NCBI GenBank assembly: GCA_050951845.1
Contig: JBMNJV010000006.1
Coordinates: 124,001-188,000 of the forward strand
DNA from: UBA5436 sp050951845
GTDB taxonomy: Bacteria; Bacillota; Clostridia; Saccharofermentanales; DTU023
Reading direction: 5' to 3'
DNA: 64,000 nucleotides
A program made the position numbers and the translations under genes. The notes under the pieces were generated by a model that did no database searches, was not told where the DNA came from, and was given only the letters and a program-made list of their open reading frames with translations. Positions 26,546 through 35,277 of this stretch are shown here, in pieces. Numbering within the stretch: the first letter of the stretch is position 1; every line of letters starts with the position of its first letter.

Positions 26546-27832
26546 TTATTCCTGCTCAGAGTTTTGCGCCAAAGGATTTTTTTCCATCTGTGCAAAAGCA
26601 AGCCAGCCTGTAGCCCCTATACTTTGTGAATTGTTGTACTCCCATAAAATGTCTGATCCGATAATAGCAAAACCGGTAGAAACCCCATCCCTGTCTGCGG
26701 CAGGGATGCTTCCATCCTTTGCGGTCTGAGTTTCAAAATACTTCATGACTGATTCATATTTTTCCGAATATCCCAGTTGGCTGTAACAGACAGCCATTTG
26801 TGCCGTGCCCTCATTCCAGATACCGTCCAAATCACCTGCACTGAAATCAAAGCCCTCTCCTACAGCCATTCTTTCCTCAATAAATGAAATAATCTGACGC
26901 GTATCTTGCAGGTCTTCTTCCATTGCAAGAATCGCCAAAGTATTCGTATCAAGCGGAATAATTCCTTTACTTATCGTCTTTCCGTCATTTTCCGTACCGG
27001 TATAGAAACAGTGCAACTCTTTATCATACATCGTCATTACAAAATTTTTGGCATGTTCTGATGCAGCCTGATACTCCATCGCTTTTTCCGGACTTTTCTC
27101 CGCAATTGCATTGGCAACAGCAGAGAAGGCACAGATCAGATCGATATTATGTTCAGTTGATTTATATGTGACTTTCTCTTGCGTATCATCCCAGCCTTCA
27201 TATCCTGCCGTAAAACCGCCACTCTCAGATTTTAATGTGAGCACAAAATCCGCTGCACGAATCGCGGCAGCGAGATATTCTTCTCCGCGCCCGGAAGCAG
27301 CATGTTCTGCCACAGTACAAAGTGCCAGAATAGTCCAGGCAATATTGCCCGTTGAGGTTGAAACCGTATAAAAATCTTCCTGCCAGCTTCCGTCCAGCCA
27401 AAATCCGGGCAGACGGACCGTTACTTTTCCGGATGTAATAGTACGCCCTGAATCACTTTTGGGATCACCGCTGACATAGGAATTTCTAAGTCTTCCATCT
27501 TGGAATGTCCGATCATGTTCCTGAGCAAATAAAATCGCATCGGCAATTTTCTGAGCATGCCAGTCAGCTCCGGCATACGATAATGCCAGTATTGCCACTG
27601 CATTATCATATAGGTAAGCATCGTCGGCAATATTTGATTTTTTAGGAGTGCTCGCAATAAAACCATTGCTTTCTTCAACTTTACCTGCTAAAAAACCTGC
27701 TGCTGAAGAAATTTTCGTTATTTCCTTTGCATCAGGTTTAATTTTATGCTCAGAATTACAACCGGTCAGTATCATAGCAAATACGGTAAGCATACATAGT
27801 ATAACTTTCACAAGTTTCATCGATTTGCCCAT
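26546..27832 (-). CDS. Lipoprotein with six-hairpin glycosidase-like fold
   Basis: About 428 residues. The signal peptide ends in lipobox ILTGC (Cys 25). The body is rich in alternating helices with aromatic hairpins (YLYDNAVAILALSYAG, TGNIAWTILALC, NIDLICAF, DTNTLAILAM, GIWNEGTAQMAVCY, GATGWLAFAQME), the pattern of (alpha/alpha)6 toroids used by polysaccharide hydrolases, lyases and epimerases. Catalytic residues cannot be assigned by eye. The position one base before the GT2-kinase gene suggests it processes or binds the glycan made by that protein, like the hydrolases beside cellulose-type synthases. The ATG at 27832 has GGAGG 5 bases upstream; an earlier GTG belongs to the ribosome site. 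Confidence 0.7.
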   Translation of the reverse strand: MGKSMKLVKVILCMLTVFAMILTGCNSEHKIKPDAKEITKISSAAGFLAGKVEESNGFIASTPKKSNIADDAYLYDNAVAILALSYAGADWHAQKIADAILFAQEHDRTFQDGRLRNSYVSGDPKSDSGRTITSGKVTVRLPGFWLDGSWQEDFYTVSTSTGNIAWTILALCTVAEHAASGRGEEYLAAAIRAADFVLTLKSESGGFTAGYEGWDDTQEKVTYKSTEHNIDLICAFSAVANAIAEKSPEKAMEYQAASEHAKNFVMTMYDKELHCFYTGTENDGKTISKGIIPLDTNTLAILAMEEDLQDTRQIISFIEERMAVGEGFDFSAGDLDGIWNEGTAQMAVCYSQLGYSEKYESVMKYFETQTAKDGSIPAADRDGVSTGFAIIGSDILWEYNNSQSIGATGWLAFAQMEKNPLAQNSEQE

Positions 27833-27976
27833 CTCAACCTCCACACCTTTAACTTATCAATCTTTTCGGTAATCTCGCAGTAAACCGGGCATGGTATCAA
27901 AAAAAGTTTAACTCTGATATATATATTTGATAACATCAAGATTGTTTCTGAAATCCGCTTTTAACGGTAAAACTTT

Positions 27977-28432
27977 TTATTCATTTTCTGTTCCGTCATC
28001 TAAAGGAACAAGCCCCAGAGAACACATGAAATCATATGTTTGCATAATGTCATATTCATGATTTAAAGCAAAAATAATCGCAGCATCGCGTTTGATCAGC
28101 GGGTGTAATGCACCATATTGTGCTACCGCCAGCATTCTTTGTGTAGTTTTCAGATCAAGTGACATCGCAAGGGCAATCAAAAGATAATAATCACGTTTGC
28201 CACGTCTGCGCCCTTCCATAATCTGGTAACCGTAAACACGGGAAAGGTTTGCTTTTTTGATCACGTCACTTTTCTTTTGTCCGGTAATATTTAATAACTG
28301 ATCAAAAAACTCACGAATATCATCATCCAGGAACTCCTCCCAATTCCGGGGAAAGGAATCTCCTTTCAGCTTTTCATGCATAAGTGAAGTATCGAGAGGA
28401 TTCTTTTTTGCTTTATCATTTTTCTCTGTCAT
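27977..28432 (-). CDS. Helix-turn-helix protein, kinase-cluster regulator
   Basis: A 151-residue cytoplasmic protein with an XRE-like HTH (about residues 48-105: LLNITGQKKSDVIKKANLS, then VYGYQIMEGRRRGKRD as the recognition part). The C-terminal half is helical and unassigned. It starts the co-oriented kinase block, 144 bases before the lipoprotein gene, and could be its regulator or a kinase target; no evidence decides. AGGAG lies about 9 bases before the ATG. Confidence 0.65.
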   Translation of the reverse strand: MTEKNDKAKKNPLDTSLMHEKLKGDSFPRNWEEFLDDDIREFFDQLLNITGQKKSDVIKKANLSRVYGYQIMEGRRRGKRDYYLLIALAMSLDLKTTQRMLAVAQYGALHPLIKRDAAIIFALNHEYDIMQTYDFMCSLGLVPLDDGTENE

Positions 28433-28848
28433 GATTTTTCACTCCTGATCTTCAGATATCTGCCGGATTTAGTTTGTGATATTTTGAACTGCATGAGAAT
28501 ACCTCGATGTTTCAATAATACAACGCTGTTTATCATTGTATATCGAATGACTGAGAATTTCAGCAAAAACAAAACTATCAGATATTAATTTAACAATCTA
28601 AAATATTTTGTAAATACAATTAATTGTTCATTTTATAATTAACCCTTAATCTTCTTAAGAAAAATCTAAGAAACTAAACCGCATATTGTTGTTATATTTA
28701 TCTTAATGAAAATAAGTGGTGATATTTATTTTACAATGTTTTTCATCAAAAAAACAATTGATACAATATGTAACAATGGTTTAATCAGTTGTTTAACTAA
28801 CATTGATGTTGAGAATTGACTTTTGCAATACATTCAATAGAGGTAATA
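28433..28848. other. Divergent intergenic region with promoters
   Basis: A gene-free, very AT-rich 416 bases between divergent units. For the minus-strand HTH gene, TTGCTG and TATACA lie 18 bases apart (around 28530-28560). For the plus-strand ABC unit see 28758-28785. No RNA gene seen. Confidence 0.5.
28758..28785 (+). promoter_or_regulatory. Probable promoter of the ABC-2 operon
   Basis: -35 TTGATA (28758-28763), 16-base spacer, -10 TTTAAT (28780-28785); first start codon is 64 bases downstream. Confidence 0.5.
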
Positions 28849-29487
28849 ATGAAACCGAAAAAGAAAATCAATATAGGTTTTTTAATAACTATAGTTCTGC
28901 TCGCAGGCATATTTATTGTATATATATTACTGGATAGTCGTGTTGCTCTGGCTAAATCCGATCTGAAAGAACAAGCCGAAAGCTATCAGACAATAGTAAC
29001 TAAAGCTTTAGTTGCCAAACCGGCTGAAATCTCCCGACTTAATTCAGCACTTGCCTCCGGACAGGATATTGAACTTTTGGCGGAAGAATTTGCTGAAAAC
29101 CACTGGAGTGAGATTCAAGCTGAAATTGAAGATTATTATTATGATCAGGATACACTGGATTTACACAGGAAATTATTTTGTGACATGTTAAAAAAATTTT
29201 TCATCAACGGTATTTATTTGAATAATATTACAAATATGAATATCAGTGAACACACAGTCCGATGGAATTTAATGAATCAAATTAAAATCTCCACTTTATG
29301 GGAAATTGAAAGTAATTGGGAAATCCGAACCAATAATCAGATTTTCTCTGATCACTTTTTCTATCATTCAAACGAAATTGTCTGGGAGCAAATTAATAAG
29401 CAATGGAAAATCATCAAAGCGGATCTGATTTATCCCCCGGATCTTATGTATTATGATCCGGAGTTTGAAATGTATAACAGCAGGTAA
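28849..29487 (+). CDS. Single-pass membrane protein beside ABC exporter
   Basis: A 212-residue protein with a Lys-rich cytoplasmic tail, one transmembrane helix (about residues 9-30) and an extracellular part that starts helical and ends in a Trp/Tyr-rich region (NTF2-like size, family not recognised). The start at 28849 has AGAGG 6 bases upstream. It precedes an ABC ATPase and permease by 10 bases, so it probably belongs to the same export or immunity complex. Confidence 0.65.
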   Translation: MKPKKKINIGFLITIVLLAGIFIVYILLDSRVALAKSDLKEQAESYQTIVTKALVAKPAEISRLNSALASGQDIELLAEEFAENHWSEIQAEIEDYYYDQDTLDLHRKLFCDMLKKFFINGIYLNNITNMNISEHTVRWNLMNQIKISTLWEIESNWEIRTNNQIFSDHFFYHSNEIVWEQINKQWKIIKADLIYPPDLMYYDPEFEMYNSR

Positions 29488-29497
29488 GAGGCAGCAC

Positions 29498-30436
29498 ATG
29501 GAAAAAGAAGTACGTTTATCTGTCAAAAATTTATATAAATCTTTCGGTAAACATCAGGTTATTGAAGATTTATCATTTGATCTGCATGCGGGTGAAATAT
29601 TAGGCTTTCTCGGTCCGAACGGTGCAGGAAAAAGTACAACAATTAAACTGATTATGGGTTTTCTGACGTTAGACTACGGAGAAATAACAATCTGCGGAAA
29701 AAATCATCAGACAGAGTACGAAGAGGCTATGCAGAACATTGGCGGTATAGTTGAAAATCCTGAAATGTATTTCTATTTATCCGGCAGATTAAACTTGGAA
29801 ATGTATCGCCGCCTGCATCCGGGAGTAGAAAAATCACGAATCGATGAAGTTATTGAACTGTTACATATGCAGAAAAGAGCTGATCAGAAAGTAAAGCGTT
29901 ATTCTTTAGGTATGAAACAACGGATGTGTATTGCTCAAGCCTTATTACATAAACCGAAAGTTCTGATTCTGGATGAACCGACAAACGGTTTGGATCCCAG
30001 CGGTATTCGTGAATTAAGAGATTTGTTGATTAAGTTGGCACATGAGGAAGATGTTGCCGTCTTAGTCTCCAGTCATCAATTAGCCGAACTTCAAAAAATG
30101 TGTGATCGGGTTATTATTATCGATCGGGGGAAGTTAATCGATAATCAGCCAATTAATCAAATGATTAAACAAACCGAACGAAATTTAACTCTATTTGGTT
30201 TTTTAGATACAAATCAAATGAACAAAGCCTTGGAACTCTTAAACGAGAATTTATCTTTCAAACCGAGTGTTCTTGATCAAAACAAGCTGATTCTGGCTCT
30301 TGAAGAGAAACAAATTCCGGAAGTTATTTTTCGCCTCAGTCAGGCTCATATTGCATTGACTTCCGTACAACCGTATCAGACTAATCTGGAAGAACTATAT
30401 CTCTCAATCACCGGAGGAGGTAATCCCATTGAATAA
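29498..30436 (+). CDS. ABC-2 type exporter ATPase
   Basis: A 312-residue ABC ATPase of the NatA/CcmA type (drug, Na+ or bacteriocin export/immunity). Walker A GPNGAGKST near residue 40, Q-loop in GGIVENPEMYF, signature SLGMKQRM near 138, Walker B VLILDEPTNGLDP near 158, H-loop SSHQL near 192, followed by the usual C-terminal domain. AAGAGG lies 6 bases before the ATG. The end overlaps the permease gene by 8 bases. Confidence 0.92.
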   Translation: MEKEVRLSVKNLYKSFGKHQVIEDLSFDLHAGEILGFLGPNGAGKSTTIKLIMGFLTLDYGEITICGKNHQTEYEEAMQNIGGIVENPEMYFYLSGRLNLEMYRRLHPGVEKSRIDEVIELLHMQKRADQKVKRYSLGMKQRMCIAQALLHKPKVLILDEPTNGLDPSGIRELRDLLIKLAHEEDVAVLVSSHQLAELQKMCDRVIIIDRGKLIDNQPINQMIKQTERNLTLFGFLDTNQMNKALELLNENLSFKPSVLDQNKLILALEEKQIPEVIFRLSQAHIALTSVQPYQTNLEELYLSITGGGNPIE

Positions 30437-32288
30437 AGTTATTGTTCTTTTACGTAATGAATGGACAAAAATATTACGCAAGAAAAATTTTTATATTATC
30501 CTGATTTTAACCGTATTGGGTATAGTCGCTCTGGGCGGTATCTTTAAGCTGTTTCCATTTTCATATTATTCAGAGGACCATTTTACTTTTACCGAAGCCA
30601 AAAGTGAAATGGAAAATGAAATTCTCAATCTTGAAACTGAAATTTCCAATCTTGAACAACACATTGAAAGTATTGAACAAAATGGAGAATCGGCTCAAGC
30701 AGATAATTTAATTAATTTACAAATAAATTTAGCGAATAATAAACAATATAAATTGATGCTGGAACTCGGATTAGACAAAAACATCAACATCTACAGCTTG
30801 GATTTCAGGCGACAATTAATCAGTGATTTGGCAGATTTGTATCTGGCAAAAGAAATTAAATTGTCAAATTCCCAAAAGGCAGTTAATAAAACTGCTGAAT
30901 CGGAATATGAATCAAGAGAAGAAAACTCAGACTCAGAAGAAGTTAGGCAAGAAAACTCAAGTGCTGAAGAAGTAAGTCAAGATCACTCAAACTCAGAAGA
31001 AGTAAGTCGAGATAACTCAAGTGCTGAAGAAGTAAGTCGAGATAACTCAGACTCAGAAGAAGTAAGGAAAGAAAATAAACTGATTCCTGAAACAGAAAGC
31101 GGTTCATTTGATTTACAAATCGAACATAGCTTTGACGATAATTTGCCAAGCGATATATATATATATGATGATTATCATTATGATAAATATTCTGACTTAA
31201 CAGTTAATGAAATTGAACAAAAAGTAAAAAACATTGATCAGATTATCGAACAAGATGATTACGCCGTTTTTATCGATTATCAGATACAGAACATCAGGGC
31301 TGATCAGGATTTAGATGAACAACAAAAAGCATTTCAAATTGCAGATTTGGAATTAGAATTAAAAGTAAATCCTACCGGCAAAGCAAACTATCCCGGCAAA
31401 AACTATTTTTTATCCTTACAACTTGTACGTAACAATGCTTTAACTCTAATTACCAATGGTTATTCCTCATACTCACCGTTATTGCCGATTCAGCTGGAAG
31501 AAGCTAAACAAGATTATTTAGTGGCAAATTATTATCTGAATTTACCGTATTCAAGTCCACCCGCAACCGATGATTCAATCTACTACTATCCCGGTTTAGC
31601 AATTTATCTCGGTACATATGCAATTATTTGTCTGATAATCATTCTTGCAGGAAGCAGCATCTCACAGGAAATTTCTACAGGTTCAATCAAGGGACTGATT
31701 ATTGCACCGGTAAAACGTTATAAGATTTTCTTTGCCAAAGTATTAAGTATTTTCAGTATCAGCGTAGTCGGAATGCTGATAGTATATTTTGCTACATTAG
31801 CCTCATCTTATATATTTGTAGAACCTTTTTATCGTTTGCCTTATGCGTGGGTAACCCGAAGCGGTGTGCTCGGATTAGCATTTCCTATCTATTTACTATT
31901 ACTATGTCTCAGCAAAATCAGTTTTGTATTTATTACAGGTTCTATCGCATTAATGTTTTCCTGCGTTACGCGCAGTACATCGATTGCTGTTGGCATTACA
32001 ATGATTATGCAATTTGGTTTACTCAGCATATATAATTTTATAAAATTAATTTCCATCAAATTACATCCGATTATCGCGTTTTTACCTTTTGAGTATCTTG
32101 ACTTAAGTAAGTACATTTTTCCTGCAATCAACGACTCTTCATATACGAACTTGACGCTGTTCGGCACCAATTTAAGCAGAGAATTTGTGTTGCGAACTCC
32201 GTCAATTCTGCCCTATCTCTATTGGTTAGTTATGGTAGTCTGTTTGATCTGGATCGCCAGAGATTCCTTTGTCAAAAACGATCTTTAG
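30429..32288 (+). CDS. ABC-2 type permease with large acidic repeat insert
   Basis: A 619-residue permease. Helix 1 lies near residues 20-40, a very long extracellular part spans about 45-395, and five or six helices follow (395-610). The extracellular part contains coiled coil (SEMENEILNLETEISNLEQ) and five 10-residue acidic repeats (EEVSRDNSSA type, about 165-214) made from a 30-bp DNA repeat. Start is TTG at 30429 with GGAGG 8 bases upstream, overlapping the ATPase stop by 8 bases. Substrate unknown. Confidence 0.88.
   Translation: MNKVIVLLRNEWTKILRKKNFYIILILTVLGIVALGGIFKLFPFSYYSEDHFTFTEAKSEMENEILNLETEISNLEQHIESIEQNGESAQADNLINLQINLANNKQYKLMLELGLDKNINIYSLDFRRQLISDLADLYLAKEIKLSNSQKAVNKTAESEYESREENSDSEEVRQENSSAEEVSQDHSNSEEVSRDNSSAEEVSRDNSDSEEVRKENKLIPETESGSFDLQIEHSFDDNLPSDIYIYDDYHYDKYSDLTVNEIEQKVKNIDQIIEQDDYAVFIDYQIQNIRADQDLDEQQKAFQIADLELELKVNPTGKANYPGKNYFLSLQLVRNNALTLITNGYSSYSPLLPIQLEEAKQDYLVANYYLNLPYSSPPATDDSIYYYPGLAIYLGTYAIICLIIILAGSSISQEISTGSIKGLIIAPVKRYKIFFAKVLSIFSISVVGMLIVYFATLASSYIFVEPFYRLPYAWVTRSGVLGLAFPIYLLLLCLSKISFVFITGSIALMFSCVTRSTSIAVGITMIMQFGLLSIYNFIKLISIKLHPIIAFLPFEYLDLSKYIFPAINDSSYTNLTLFGTNLSREFVLRTPSILPYLYWLVMVVCLIWIARDSFVKNDL
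30921..31070. repeat. 30-bp tandem repeats inside the ABC permease gene
   Basis: Five in-frame 30-bp units starting at 30921 encode alternating EENSDSEEVR and DNSSAEEVSR decapeptides. Copies 3 to 5 are nearly identical. Confidence 0.85.
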
Positions 32289-32487
32289 TCGCTGGGTTTT
32301 ATAATATGGTTTTACGATACTGATTGCAATTCAGCAATCAGCACTTCTTGATGAATTGAATTTCAAATCCTGGCAGAATAAGAAATTATGAACAATCGAT
32401 ACACATTCTTAATATTTTTGCCTTGTATACGTCGCATTTGTCTATTATGCTAGTATCAGATAACAAAAAGACGGAGGTTTTTTGTTA

Positions 32488-32979
32488 ATGATTAATAAAC
32501 ATCTTGAAAATCTGCTACTTTTTGATGACAGTGAATTAGTTATTCCGGCTGATGCAGTTGCTTCAGTCAGAACCGAAAATACTTTATTACATGCAATGAT
32601 GATTTTATCCACAGTAGGATATAGTTCCATTCCCGTTATTGATAATCAGCATCGTCTGCACGGTGTAATCTCTCTCCCTTTAGTAATCGAAGGAATCAAA
32701 GATCAAATATCGTATGATTGGGATAAATTATCAGAAAAGAAAGTTGCGGAAATCATCTGTTATGATTTCTCTGTAGTACAAGAAGATGCCGATCTGGAAG
32801 ATGTTTTGCACCAAATGGTAGACCATAACTTTGTTTGTGTGGTTGGAAAAAATAATCGCTTTCTCGGAATCATTACCAGAAAAAACATTCTCAAAAGAGT
32901 CAACTTCCTCGTACATGAAATCGATCGCTTTTATGATATTAAAGCAAAAAAAGAGCAATTCTCATATCATAATACATAA
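32488..32979 (+). CDS. CBS-pair protein of the DarB/CbpB (YkuL) type
   Basis: A 163-residue cytoplasmic protein with two CBS domains. Its pattern VGYSSIPVIDNQHRLHGVIS and HNFVCVVGKNNRFLGIITRKNILK matches the DarB/CbpB family, which binds cyclic di-AMP and in Bacillus and Listeria interacts with the (p)ppGpp synthetase Rel and with pyruvate carboxylase when ligand-free. The ATG at 32488 follows GGAGG by 10 bases; a TTG two codons earlier is too close. Apparently a single-gene unit. Family assignment is by remembered similarity only. Confidence 0.75.
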   Translation: MINKHLENLLLFDDSELVIPADAVASVRTENTLLHAMMILSTVGYSSIPVIDNQHRLHGVISLPLVIEGIKDQISYDWDKLSEKKVAEIICYDFSVVQEDADLEDVLHQMVDHNFVCVVGKNNRFLGIITRKNILKRVNFLVHEIDRFYDIKAKKEQFSYHNT

Positions 32980-33091
32980 AGCTATGATTCATATCTGAAG
33001 TTTCCCTGCATGGGATTTTTCCTGTATAAGTTTATTCAGTATTGGTTTTTACAGTATTAATTTTTACAGCATTAGTTTTTACAACTGTCAA

Positions 33092-33316
33092 CTTGCACAC
33101 TTTTTAAGCTTATTCAGCAATCCTACGGTACAACCTTAAATTGTGTGCAGATTCTTCAATAAACTCTTGTTTTCGAGCAATGCTTGCACACTTTTTAAGC
33201 TTATTCAGCATTTCAACGGTATAACCTTAAATAATGTGCAGATTCTTCAATAAATCCTTGTTTTCGAGCAATGCTTGCACACTTTTTAAGCTTATTCAGC
33301 AATCCTACGGTACAAC
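33092..33316. repeat. 91-bp tandem repeat array, split by the IS element
   Basis: Units start at 33092, 33183 and 33274 with an exact 91-bp period and share CTTGCACACTTTTTAAGC and GTGTGCAGATTCTTCAATAA-type parts. The third unit stops at about 33316 after TACAACCT, and its continuation (TAAATAGTGTGCAAG) reappears at 34924 on the far side of the transposon. The unit has TTGCACAC and GTGTGCA as distant inverted parts. Together with the CBS gene's downstream flank (32980-33091) this stretch holds no gene. Confidence 0.85.
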
Positions 33317-33354
33317 CTGTTATGTTGTGACCCCTTGTCAAGGTTTATTTTTAA

Positions 33355-33380
33355 AAAATTTAATTTTAAAATTAAATTTT
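33355..33380. repeat. 26-bp perfect AT palindrome in the IS end
   Basis: AAAATTTAATTTT is followed directly by its reverse complement. It lies between the IS end and the noncoding segment. Confidence 0.8.
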
Positions 33381-33668
33381 CAAATCATGGTTAGAGCCTC
33401 GTTCAAACTGAGGCTTTCTTCAAGGGATCTAGCGCTATGTCTCCGGCTTTTGGCCAATCTGTTATACGCGGATTCGCTTTTGCTTACCGCAGGTCAATGG
33501 TCCGCCACGAGTCTTGCTCTCTTAATACGCGAATTACCGTTATCGGTGTCAGCATGGTTGGTAACGCAAATGACTCAGACAAAGCGTAGGCTAGAACCCT
33601 TGGAAACAGCCTCATCGTAGCAGTTTATACCTGCAACGGGTACATGTTTCTATAAGAGTTTAGCTTAC
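33381..33668 (-). ncRNA. Candidate guide RNA region of the IS element
   Basis: A 288-base noncoding, comparatively G+C-rich segment between the transposase stop and the IS end. It has several short stems (AGCCTC with GAGGCT at about 33392-33412; TACGCG/CGCGTA-type pieces). IS110-family elements encode bridge RNAs, and the IS1111 group encodes seekRNAs in the noncoding end; position after the transposase fits the latter. Boundaries, strand and guide loops are not established. Confidence 0.4.
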
Positions 33669-34817
33669 TCAAACCTTCTGACCTGTCACTCTAAGTTCAA
33701 AGCGTCCATTCATCATCCCCCAAACAAAACAAGCCAGCTCTCTTGCAACTGCTGTAATAGCTACACAAGTTTTCTTACCTCGCCGTATCATACGAAAGTA
33801 CTTTCTACTTAGACGTAGTACTGCCCGATCCGCATAGGCAATTACTTCCGGAGGATTGCCTCGTTGTCTGGCTTTCAGCGCCTTAGATTTCCGATCCGAC
33901 CTGCCACGACAGATACTGTGAGCTGATTCGATCAATAAACGCCGTAGTTCCCGATTACCTGTTTTGGTAATACTGCCTCTGCGAATCGTATCTCCACTCG
34001 ATGACTCTCTCGGTATCAGCCCCAGATAGCTGGCAAATTGTTCAGCTGTAGCAAAACGCGCAAAACTTCCTGTCTCTACTATCAAGGATATACTTGTCTG
34101 TGTCCGTATTCCCTTGAAGCAGCATAGGTGTGCAACCTTTTCACGATAACGTTCTTCTTGGGATATTTCTTCAATGTGCAAATCACACTGCTCAATTAAA
34201 TCTTGCAGCATGTGGTAGGTCAATAGATAACGATCCAAGACCTCTCGGTAGCCCGGGCGGAGATCGTATGTTTCCAACCAACGCAGATGAACTTGTGTCC
34301 ACTTGGTCTTATCGTAATGCATAACGTGACGCAAGCAAAAAGCACCTATTTGTTGTTTCAATCTTTTTAGACCTTGTTTATGGTCATTTCGCATACGGAT
34401 AAACTCTCGGACCTCTTCGTCTTGTACTGAGGGAATATAGACTGCGCGGTAGTTTCCGTAGGCAAGACTTTTCGCTATGTGTTCAGCATCGCGCATATCA
34501 TTTTTAAGGACATGACGTGGACGAAGGAAAAGAGTTGCCGGGGCCATAACCACACATTCGAATCCTGCTTCTCTCATTTGATAGTAAAGTGAATAACCAA
34601 GACAACCGGCTTCGTAACCACAGACAAAACGTGGAATGATACCCTTGCTTAGTAAACAGGAGGCTATCTTCTTGAGATAGCGCTTCACATTATCGATCTT
34701 TGCCTCCATACGCAAATGACCGAATACCTTGTCTTCACCTTCTAGATTTTGCTCAACACAGCAAAGTGTATAACTTTCCCTATGGACATCCATGCCAACA
34801 TAAATTATTCTATTCAT
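33669..34817 (-). CDS. IS110-family transposase/recombinase (DEDD)
   Basis: A 382-residue recombinase. The RuvC-like DEDD domain is at the N-terminus (YVGMDVHRESY, then CGYEAG near 90 and KNDMRDAEHIA near 118), and the C-terminal transposase_20 domain holds the serine region LGLIPRESSSGDTIRRGSITKTGN near 285-310. Length is normal and the frame intact, so the element may be active. The ATG at 34817 has GGGAGG 8 bases upstream. Confidence 0.92.
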   Translation of the reverse strand: MNRIIYVGMDVHRESYTLCCVEQNLEGEDKVFGHLRMEAKIDNVKRYLKKIASCLLSKGIIPRFVCGYEAGCLGYSLYYQMREAGFECVVMAPATLFLRPRHVLKNDMRDAEHIAKSLAYGNYRAVYIPSVQDEEVREFIRMRNDHKQGLKRLKQQIGAFCLRHVMHYDKTKWTQVHLRWLETYDLRPGYREVLDRYLLTYHMLQDLIEQCDLHIEEISQEERYREKVAHLCCFKGIRTQTSISLIVETGSFARFATAEQFASYLGLIPRESSSGDTIRRGSITKTGNRELRRLLIESAHSICRGRSDRKSKALKARQRGNPPEVIAYADRAVLRLSRKYFRMIRRGKKTCVAITAVARELACFVWGMMNGRFELRVTGQKV

Positions 34818-35132
34818 TGAAGTGACCTCCCTTTGTATGCGGTAATCCCCGCGTTTTTCTTTAGCCTTCAGGCTACGGGTAAATCCACGGTTTTGCAAAT
34901 TGCGGGGTCACTTCATATTGTCTTAAATAGTGTGCAAGTTTTTAATAAATCAGGTTTTAGGAACCTGTTTCTTGCAAAACATCAAAAAATGATTCCTTTA
35001 AAACATAGTTTTATTTTACAAAGAGGCTCTGATGAGCGATCCATAATTATCTTGTTTGCCAAAAAGAACAACAGAATATCCCTAATCAATAAGATCTCCA
35101 GCTACCATTCAGAAGTATTGAAAACAGATACA

Positions 35133-35232
35133 ATTAAGCAGTGTCTCTTGTGAATAAGCAGTGTATATTGCGATTAAGCAGTGTATATTGTGAATAAGCA
35201 GTGTATATTGCGATTAAGCAGTGTCCATACGG
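35133..35232. repeat. 20-bp tandem repeat downstream of prmA
   Basis: Five units with an exact 20-bp period start at 35133, 35153, 35173, 35193 and 35213 (ATTAAGCAGTGTATATTGTG type). Units alternate in their first and last bases, giving a 40-bp higher order. Confidence 0.85.
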
Positions 35233-35260
35233 TATACAATGCTCACCCTGTCATGGTCTC
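35221..35260. repeat. Duplicate of the prmA 3' end
   Basis: About 38 bases starting GTGTCCATACGGTATACAAT repeat the end of prmA (35285-35322, GTGTCTATACGGTATACAAT) with five differences, offset 64 bp downstream of the gene on the minus strand. Translated, it would read SIVYRMD against SIVYRID in PrmA. Confidence 0.8.
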
Positions 35261-35277
35261 ACCGTTTTTCCGCAGTT

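Larger units (their letters stand above)
33317..34921 (-). mobile_element. IS110/IS1111-type insertion sequence
   Basis: About 1.6 kb bounded by the two halves of an interrupted 91-bp repeat unit. Subterminal inverted motifs GTGACCCC (33327-33334) and GGGGTCAC (34904-34911) mark the ends. A further pair, TGAAGTGACC (34818-34827) and GGTCACTTCA (34906-34915), lies at the transposase-start end. It contains one transposase gene and a noncoding 350-base segment after it. Exact ends and any target core could not be fixed to the base. Confidence 0.85.
34922..35277. other. Gene-free stretch after the IS element
   Basis: Holds the displaced part of the 91-bp repeat unit (34922-34960), no plausible gene, then a 20-bp tandem array and a copy of the prmA 3' end (listed separately). 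Confidence 0.6.

Noticed and set aside
32321..32342. CTGATTGC/GCAATCAG inverted repeat as terminator of the ABC operon
   Set aside because: 8-bp stem but no T-run follows on either strand; function not supported.
32999..33020. TCCC-TGCAT-GGGA followed by T-run after the CBS gene as terminator
   Set aside because: Stem of only four base pairs; too weak to call.
33092..33316. Could the 91-bp array be a CRISPR or an attachment site?
   Set aside because: The entire unit is repeated without variable spacers; no integrase gene is adjacent, only the IS110-type element that split it.
35133..35232. Could the 20-bp array be a CRISPR?
   Set aside because: Units are contiguous with no unique spacers and no cas genes are near.
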